A stretch of 20,344 nt of DNA from JAFKKS01 sp039808325 (GTDB lineage Bacteria; Pseudomonadota; Alphaproteobacteria; Rhizobiales; Xanthobacteraceae). The position numbers were made by a program, and so were the translations under genes. The notes below the pieces were generated by a model. The model saw only the letters and a list, made by a program, of their open reading frames with translations. It was not told the DNA's origin and did not search any database. Of this stretch, positions 16,449-20,344 are shown one piece after another. The stretch's first letter is position 1. Each line of letters begins with the position of its first letter. The stretch covers positions 1-20,344 of the forward strand of contig JBDHSU010000079.1 in assembly GCA_039808325.1 (NCBI GenBank), given 5' to 3'.

Positions 16449-17012
16449 TCAGAGGCTGCGCTGCCCACGCGCGACGGCGCGGGCGATGAGGCCGGAGACA
16501 TAGGTTTCCGAACGCCGGAAGCTTTCCGCGTCGGGCGTCGCGATATGGACGGTGATCGAGGCGGCGGCCGGCGCGGTGTCCGCCGCGACGCCGAGCTTGC
16601 CGTCGGCGCCGCGCGCAAGCGGCAGGATCGCTTCCGGGCCGGCCTCGCCGGCGAGCCCGACGCCGCGTCCGCCAAGCGGGAAGTAAGCCGGGGATGCGAT
16701 CACGCCGCCGGTCGCGAACGGCGTCACGGCCGCGCCCGTGCCGCCGGCGAGGCCGCTGAGAAGCTTCTCGAAGCCGCCGGCCAGCGCCTGCGTCAGCGGC
16801 TTGAACGCCATCTTGAGCGCGAGATCCGAAAGCCGCAGCCCCAGCGATTTGAGAATGTCGTCGAACTGCTTGCCGCTCGTCGCCGCGCTCGCGAACGCCG
16901 AACTCATCGCGCGGGCAAAGCTGTTGGCGCCGATCTCCAGGTCGCGCTGGCGCAGCGCCAGGGCGTCGAGCGTTTGCGCCAAGCCGCCGCCGGTCGTGTC
17001 GTCAATTGCCAT
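16449..17012 (-). CDS. GTA gp11-like short tail tape measure protein
   Basis: Tape-measure protein that sets tail length and occupies the tail lumen. It has 187 residues from ATG 17012, short compared with phage tape measures (often over 600) but normal for the GTA family, whose tail is short. It has an N-terminal helical region (LAQTLDALALRQRDLEIGANSF), then helical hydrophobic runs around LSDLALKMAFKPLTQAL. A Gly-rich ATGGVIASPAYFPLGGRGVGLAGEAGPEAILPL region (two short runs) is characteristic of tape-measure C-termini. The start overlaps the second chaperone's stop by 11 nt. The Shine-Dalgarno is weak, suggesting coupling to the upstream frame. Confidence 0.88.
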   Translation of the reverse strand: MAIDDTTGGGLAQTLDALALRQRDLEIGANSFARAMSSAFASAATSGKQFDDILKSLGLRLSDLALKMAFKPLTQALAGGFEKLLSGLAGGTGAAVTPFATGGVIASPAYFPLGGRGVGLAGEAGPEAILPLARGADGKLGVAADTAPAAASITVHIATPDAESFRRSETYVSGLIARAVARGQRSL

Positions 17013-17235
17013 GTCCGGGTCCAACCTGATGGAGTGGAGAGGAATGCCTGTCGGGAAAGCGCCGCAGCAGCGCGTCGAGATCGCGGCGCGCGAACGGCGC
17101 GACGCCACCACCCAGCGCTTGCGCGGCGGCGGCAAGTTCGCGCGGCGTCATGCGCCAAAAGGCGTCGGGTGAAAGACGCAGCACGCCAAGCCCGAATCCT
17201 ATCGCCTGCGTCCAGGGGAAGGCGGCAGCGTCTAT
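17002..17235 (-). CDS. Second GTA tail assembly chaperone (Phage_TAC_6/TIGR02216-like), start problematic
   Basis: Small protein that in the GTA family sits between gp10 and gp11 and assists tail assembly. Recognisable motifs are AFPWTQAIGFGLGVLRLSPD, AFWRMTPREL and a helical tail ending near FPDRH. The frame is -1 relative to gp10. The only ordinary start is GTG at 17184, which would cut off the AFPW...GLG core. No ATG, GTG or TTG occurs in this frame anywhere upstream within gp10. At the expected place (17235) there is ATA, overlapping the gp10 TAG, with AGGGAG 8 nt upstream. The boundaries given use that ATA (77 residues). Alternatives are a -1 ribosomal frameshift from gp10 (fusion of about 196 residues), a true start at GTG 17184, or a base error at 17233. 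Confidence 0.75.
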   Translation of the reverse strand: MDAAAFPWTQAIGFGLGVLRLSPDAFWRMTPRELAAAAQALGGGVAPFARRDLDALLRRFPDRHSSPLHQVGPGHGN

Positions 17236-17591
17236 CCGCTGCGCTCCCTGGCCATCGGAGGGCGCGCGGATTCGACCTCCCCGCCTTCGCCGAACGTTGC
17301 CTGCAGCAACGCGACGGCGATGCGCGCATAGCCGGCCGCGCCGCCCGGCGTCTCCATGCGCGCCACGGCATCGTCGGTGAAAGCCTCGCCGGCGCCACGC
17401 AATCCGGCGCCGATGATGCGGATGAGGTCGCGCGCGGCGAGCCGCCCGCTGCCGAAACGCTCTGCCAGCGCCACGAGGTTGTCGGCGCCGAACGCGGATT
17501 CGAGCTCCGCGAGCGCGCCGAGCGTGAGCACGAGCTTGCGCCGCGCGCCGCCGATCTCGGCTTCGATTTCACCGCGATGGGAATTCGCCAT
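17232..17591 (-). CDS. GTA gp10-like tail assembly chaperone (Phage_TAC_11)
   Basis: Tail assembly chaperone of the GTA-gp10 family, expected to hold the tape-measure protein during tail-tube polymerisation. The 119-residue product begins MANSHRGEIEAEIGG, then KLVLTLGALAELESAFG (about 20-35), the family's signature helix. It continues with RDLIRIIGAGLRGAGE (about 57-72) and ends in a short Arg-rich tail. The start ATG at 17591 is 9 nt from the gp9 stop, with GAGGCGGAC before it. Its 3' end overlaps the second chaperone frame. By analogy with phage G/GT pairs, the two may be made together, partly by a frame change; the sequence shows a -1 relationship. Confidence 0.88.
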   Translation of the reverse strand: MANSHRGEIEAEIGGARRKLVLTLGALAELESAFGADNLVALAERFGSGRLAARDLIRIIGAGLRGAGEAFTDDAVARMETPGGAAGYARIAVALLQATFGEGGEVESARPPMARERSG

Positions 17592-17600
17592 GTCCGCCTC

Positions 17601-18008
17601 TCAAGCCGCGGTAAACGTCAACGCGCCCGCCGACTCGAGCGCCACTTCGTAGGTGACTTCACCGTCGTGCTCGCCGGCGAATTCGAGGCTGGCGATCTGG
17701 AACGCGCCCTCGACCGTGCCGAAATCGGGAATGACGATCTGCATTCCCTTCACCGCGCCGTCGAAGAACATCTGGCGCACCAGCGCGTCCGACGCCGCGT
17801 CCTTGAACAGGCCGCGCCCGGCGACCGAGGCGCGCTTGACGCCGGCGCCCTCGAGGAGCTCGCGCCAGCGCCCGGCGGATTCCGCGTGCGTCACGTCGAC
17901 GGTCTCGGCGTTGAACGCGAGCCGCCGCGTGCGCAATCCGGCAACGGTGACGAAGCCGGCGCCGTCCGCGAGCTTGAGAAGCAGGTCCTTGCCTTTCTGG
18001 GCAGTCAT
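17601..18008 (-). CDS. GTA gp9-like major tail protein
   Basis: Major tail tube protein of the TP901-1/Phage_tail_2 family, which polymerises into the tail tube. The 135 residues are typical: MTAQKGKDLLLKLADGAG at the start, VAGLRTRRLAFNAETVDVTH (about 22-41), a WRELL segment near 48-52, and a C-terminal beta-rich part VTYEVALESAGALTFTAA. Its length equals that of the Rhodobacter GTA counterpart as I remember it. It starts 32 nt after the gp8 stop with AGGA about 9 nt upstream of the ATG, a moderate ribosome site for an expected abundant protein. Confidence 0.93.
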   Translation of the reverse strand: MTAQKGKDLLLKLADGAGFVTVAGLRTRRLAFNAETVDVTHAESAGRWRELLEGAGVKRASVAGRGLFKDAASDALVRQMFFDGAVKGMQIVIPDFGTVEGAFQIASLEFAGEHDGEVTYEVALESAGALTFTAA

Positions 18009-18040
18009 GGTGTGGTTCCTGTGCGAGAAGAATCCGATTT

Positions 18041-18448
18041 TCAGAGCGGCTCGGTGACGGCGCGAAAGCGGACCAGTCCGTGATAGGTGCGCCCATCCGC
18101 CTCGCGCCGCACGTCGGCGAGCGAGAAGCGCAGGTTGACGAGCGCGTGGCCGTCGAGCGCGAGCAGCACGTCGTCGAGCGCCTGCGTCAGCGCCGCGACG
18201 ACCAGATGCGCCTCGCGGTGCCCGCCCTGTCGCGACCAGGCATGCAGCGTCAGCCGATGCTCCTCGCCGGCTTCCGTTCCGGTCGAGAAGTCGGCGGTTC
18301 TCGCTTCGCCGAGCGTGACGTAAGGAAACGCCGCGCCGCGCGGCGGCGCGTCATAGATCTTCGGCCCGCCGAGCACGGCGGTAAGCGGCGCATGCGCGAC
18401 AAGCGCGTCGTGAACGGCGGCGCGCAGCGCCACGGCGGATGAGGACAT
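18041..18448 (-). CDS. GTA gp8-like tail completion protein (DUF3168)
   Basis: Tail-terminator/completion protein of the DUF3168 family, which caps the tail tube at the head side. The 135 residues contain the family's pattern: an N-terminal helix (LRAAVHDALVAHAPLTAVLG), KIYDAPPRGAAFPYVTLGE (about 30-48), LHAWSRQGGHREAHLVVAAL (about 68-87), and RFSLADVRREADGRTYHGLVRFRAV (two runs, about 106-130). The start ATG at 18448 has only a weak GGAAAA-type ribosome site. It is separated from gp7 by a 126-bp palindromic repeat, whereas most other neighbours here overlap or lie within about 30 nt. Confidence 0.93.
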   Translation of the reverse strand: MSSSAVALRAAVHDALVAHAPLTAVLGGPKIYDAPPRGAAFPYVTLGEARTADFSTGTEAGEEHRLTLHAWSRQGGHREAHLVVAALTQALDDVLLALDGHALVNLRFSLADVRREADGRTYHGLVRFRAVTEPL

Positions 18449-18482
18449 GGAATTTTCCGGATGACAGGGGATGAAATCGGTC

Positions 18483-18608
18483 CGTCACCCCGAGGTGCGG
18501 GGCGGGCTTTGCGCCAAGCCTCGAACGGCGACGGCCACGGTCATGAGAGAGACGGCCGCGCATCCTTCGAGGCTCGCCAACTCGGTTGGCTCGCACCTCA
18601 GGATGACG
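18483..18608. repeat. 126-bp palindromic intergenic repeat between gp7 and gp8
   Basis: Imperfect terminal inverted repeats of 17 bp (18483-18499 and 18592-18608) match at 15 positions. Inside them a perfect 9-bp inverted repeat AGCCTCGAA / TTCGAGGCT (18517-18525, 18566-18574) and a small GCCAA/TTGGC hairpin (18576-18590) are nested. The RNA could fold into one long hairpin on either strand. The termini (CGTCATCCTGAGGTGCG on one strand) and the CATCCTTCGAGGCT core resemble a dispersed non-coding repeat I know from Bradyrhizobium-like genomes. No ORF lies in it. Its position inside a conserved operon shows insertion after the operon was formed. Confidence 0.75.
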
Positions 18609-18622
18609 GAGAGAGAGACGCG

Positions 18623-18946
18623 CTAGTCGATCCGCTCTCTGGCTTCGATCAGCATGAATCGCGCTTGCGGATCGGCGGCGCGCACCGACACGACATCGAA
18701 GATCCGCGCGCCAAGGCGAAAGCGATGCCGCGTCGTGATAGCGACGCCGCCGCGGATGGTGATGCGATGCGTCACGCTCGCGCCGGTCGCGTCGGCGACG
18801 ACCTCGCCGCGCGCCGCCACCGCAACGATCTCGGCCCACAGCGTCGCTTGCGCCGCGTAAGTCAGCGCGACGCCGCCGGCGCCGTCCGCCGTCTCGGCCG
18901 GCGCTTCGAGAACGACGCGCATGCGCAGCCGCCCGATCCCGGTCAT
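18623..18946 (-). CDS. GTA gp7-like head-tail adaptor
   Basis: Head-tail joining protein of the SPP1 gp16-like (phage_H_T_join) family, forming a stopper ring under the connector. The 107-residue product from ATG 18946 shows the beta-rich pattern: LRMRVVLEAPAETADGAGGV (about 7-26), TLWAEIVAVAARGEVVADATGA (two runs, about 35-56), VTHRITIRGGVAI (about 58-70), HRFRLGARIFDVVSVRAAD (about 74-92). The start overlaps the gp6 stop by 4 nt (ATGA). The longer in-frame ORF upstream overlaps gp6 and is rejected. Downstream lies the palindromic repeat. Confidence 0.92.
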   Translation of the reverse strand: MTGIGRLRMRVVLEAPAETADGAGGVALTYAAQATLWAEIVAVAARGEVVADATGASVTHRITIRGGVAITTRHRFRLGARIFDVVSVRAADPQARFMLIEARERID

Positions 18947-19512
18947 AGCGTCATCCCCCGGAACGGCGCGAGCAGCGCGTCGACGCCCACCGGCAGCGTC
19001 GCGCCGCCCTCCGCGACGACGCCGCGGTTCTCGTACCAATGCGCCAGCAAAAGCCGCATCGCCTGGACGAGAGGCGCCGGCACGTCGGCCGCGGCATCGC
19101 CATAGCCGAAGGTCACGTCGATCTCGATACCGCCGGCCGCCCGCCCAGGCGGCGGAACGAACCAGGGAGAGAACGCGATCACGCCCGGCGCCGCACCCGG
19201 CTCCGGCACGAAGGCTTGCGTGTCGGTCTCATGCGCGACGCCGCCGGCGTCGAAGACGCGCGCCGCGACGACCTCGGTCGCCGGGGCGAGCGGCAGCACG
19301 AAACGGCCGTCCGGCGGCCAGGCGTCGCGGGTGATCCGCCAGACCTGCGTGATCAGTGCCCGGCGCGAGCGCCCTTCGACATGACTGCGGGCCGCAGCAA
19401 TCAGCGAGGTGATCAGCCCGTCATCGTCTTCATGCGCGACGCGCAGATACAGCTTCGCCTCGGCGAGCGTCAGCGGCTCGATCGCCGGCGGCGTCAAGAG
19501 AATGGCGGCCAT
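18943..19512 (-). CDS. GTA gp6-like head-tail connector
   Basis: Connector protein of the phage gp6-like/TIGR02215 family that docks onto the portal. The 189 residues from ATG 19512 start with MAAILLTPPAIEPLTLAEAK, then LYLRVAHEDDDGLITSLIAA (about 22-41), RSHVEGRSRRALITQVWRI (about 44-62), and end with VQAMRLLLAHWYENRG (about 155-170) and LLAPFRGMTL, all characteristic. AAGGAG lies 5 nt before the ATG, the best ribosome site of the cluster, suggesting it begins a transcript. In Rhodobacter-type GTAs it is preceded by gp5 (capsid); here a divergent protease gene starts 61 bp away. Confidence 0.94.
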   Translation of the reverse strand: MAAILLTPPAIEPLTLAEAKLYLRVAHEDDDGLITSLIAAARSHVEGRSRRALITQVWRITRDAWPPDGRFVLPLAPATEVVAARVFDAGGVAHETDTQAFVPEPGAAPGVIAFSPWFVPPPGRAAGGIEIDVTFGYGDAAADVPAPLVQAMRLLLAHWYENRGVVAEGGATLPVGVDALLAPFRGMTL

Positions 19513-19538
19513 GAAGGCTCCTTGCTTGAATTGAGCGA

Positions 19539-19544
19539 TTGACA
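19539..19544 (+). promoter_or_regulatory. Possible -35 element (TTGACA) for the protease gene
   Basis: A perfect TTGACA lies in the 61-bp divergent gap. At 17-bp spacing the -10 position would be CTCAAG, which is poor, and transcription would begin near the ATG at 19574, implying a leaderless mRNA. Given the short gap it may also serve other roles. Held at low confidence. Confidence 0.2.
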
Positions 19545-19573
19545 AACCGGCAGCGAACGGGCTCAAGCGCGGG

Positions 19574-20344
19574 ATGCCGCGCCGCCTTCTCGCCGCTTTG
19601 CTCGTATTCGTATGGTCCCTGCCCGCCGCCGCCCTCGTCGGCGGCGCGCCACCCGCGCCCGGCGCCACCGCGCGGCACGTGGTGATGATCGTCGGTTCGC
19701 GCGGGACGTCCTGCACCGCGACGGTGGTCGCGCGCGACCTCCTGCTCACGGCGGCGCATTGCGTGTTGCCGGGCGCGGACTACAAGCTCGTTTTATTCGA
19801 TGCCGCGCGCAATCCGTCGCTGAAGGACGCGAAGGCAATCGAGCGTCACCCGTCCTTCGCGGTCAACACGCTGCTCGCGCACCGCGCCACGGCGGACGTT
19901 GCGCTGATGAAACTTACCGCGCCCCTGCCCGCTTCGTTCGTACCCGCGCGGCTCGATGCGCGCGAGACCGCGACGGCGAAACCGGGCGACCGCTTCACCG
20001 TCGTTGGGTACGGCGTCACGGTGCGCGGCGACGGCAAGACCGGCGGCACGCTACGCGCCGCCGATCTCGTCGCGACCGGCAAGCCCGGCTCTCTGCAGCT
20101 TCGTCTGTTCGATCCCGCGACGCGCAACGAGCGCCCCGGCCTCGGCGCCTGCACCGCCGATTCCGGCGCCCCGGTCTTCGAGACGCGCGGTGAAGCCAAC
20201 GTCGTCATCGGCGTGGTGAGCTGGTCCACCGGCGCGAAGAACGCCGCCGGCTGCGGCGGCCTCACCGGCGTGACGCCGCTCGCGCGCTATCGTGCGTGGA
20301 TCGTCGACACGGCGCGCAAGCTCGGCAGTCCGCTCGCGGAGTGA
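19574..20344 (+). CDS. Secreted trypsin-like serine protease
   Basis: Chymotrypsin-fold (S1 family) protease, probably secreted to the periplasm or outside. The 256-residue protein has a signal peptide (hydrophobic core at about 5-20) and a compact catalytic domain. The triad is intact: His62 in TAAHC, Asp108 in ADVALMK, and Ser197 in CTADSGAP. The Ser motif is DSGAP rather than the usual GDSGGP. Cys47/Cys63 and Cys193/Cys227 are plausible disulfide pairs. The ATG at 19574 gives the signal peptide directly. It is the only plus-strand gene in the window and is divergent from gp6, occupying the place where the GTA capsid genes would be expected. Whether it acts in GTA function is unknown. Confidence 0.9.
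   Translation: MPRRLLAALLVFVWSLPAAALVGGAPPAPGATARHVVMIVGSRGTSCTATVVARDLLLTAAHCVLPGADYKLVLFDAARNPSLKDAKAIERHPSFAVNTLLAHRATADVALMKLTAPLPASFVPARLDARETATAKPGDRFTVVGYGVTVRGDGKTGGTLRAADLVATGKPGSLQLRLFDPATRNERPGLGACTADSGAPVFETRGEANVVIGVVSWSTGAKNAAGCGGLTGVTPLARYRAWIVDTARKLGSPLAE

Noticed and set aside
9011..19512. Intact prophage
   Set aside because: No integrase, repressor, replication or packaging genes or attachment repeats are seen. Gene order and families match gene transfer agents, and composition matches the flanking chromosome.
1..20344. CRISPR array, tRNA or rRNA genes, insertion sequence
   Set aside because: No regularly spaced direct repeats, cloverleaf-like sequences, rRNA segments or transposase motifs were found on reading both strands.

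Overview
The window is high-GC alphaproteobacterial chromosome, most likely from the Hyphomicrobiales (Rhizobiales). The evidence is a rhizobial-type cycHJKL cytochrome c maturation operon, a FeuP/FeuQ-like two-component system, a gene-transfer-agent (GTA) tail cluster in the order typical of the class, and two intergenic repeats whose sequence resembles dispersed repeats of Bradyrhizobium-like genomes (recognised from memory, not searched). Every gene except the last is on the minus strand, so transcription runs from right to left.

Region by region. (1) 1-77: palindromic repeat that runs into the ccmH stop codon. (2) 75-4117: ccmI-ccmE-ccmF-ccmH, tightly packed, encoding the periplasmic heme-ligation module of System I cytochrome c biogenesis. 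(3) 4284-5687: an unrecognised 467-residue protein. (4) 5771-8147: a small secreted PepSY-like protein, an OmpR-family regulator and its histidine kinase, with a direct repeat of 11-bp period upstream. (5) 8246-8917: an FMN nitroreductase. (6) 9011-10408: a lysis pair, 3TM holin and GH108 endolysin. (7) 10526-19512: a GTA head-tail connector and tail module running gp6, gp7, gp8, gp9, gp10, second tail chaperone, gp11, gp12, gp13, gp14, gp15, largely with short gaps or overlapping start/stop codons. (8) 19574-20344: a divergent secreted trypsin-like protease.

The GTA block encodes what is needed to join a capsid to a tail (gp6, gp7, gp8), build the tail tube (gp9, the chaperones, gp11) and build the baseplate, hub and cell-wall-penetrating tip (gp12 to gp15), followed by release functions (endolysin, holin). 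The capsid-side genes gp1-gp5 (terminase, portal, protease, major capsid) are not next to gp6; the divergent protease is there instead. There is no integrase, repressor, replication gene or attachment site, which favours a domesticated GTA over a recent prophage.

Points that stand out: the second tail chaperone (-1 frame relative to gp10) has no ATG/GTG/TTG at its expected start, only an ATA behind a good Shine-Dalgarno; a strong intrinsic terminator separates gp15 from the lysis pair; a 126-bp palindromic repeat lies between gp7 and gp8; and the small secreted protein ahead of the regulator sits where the FeuQ inhibitor FeuN is found in Sinorhizobium. No gene-free stretch exceeds 300 bases. 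The largest gaps are 18449-18622 (repeat), 4118-4283 (presumably the ccm promoter region; no clear motif), 10409-10525 (terminator) and 8148-8245 (direct repeat).
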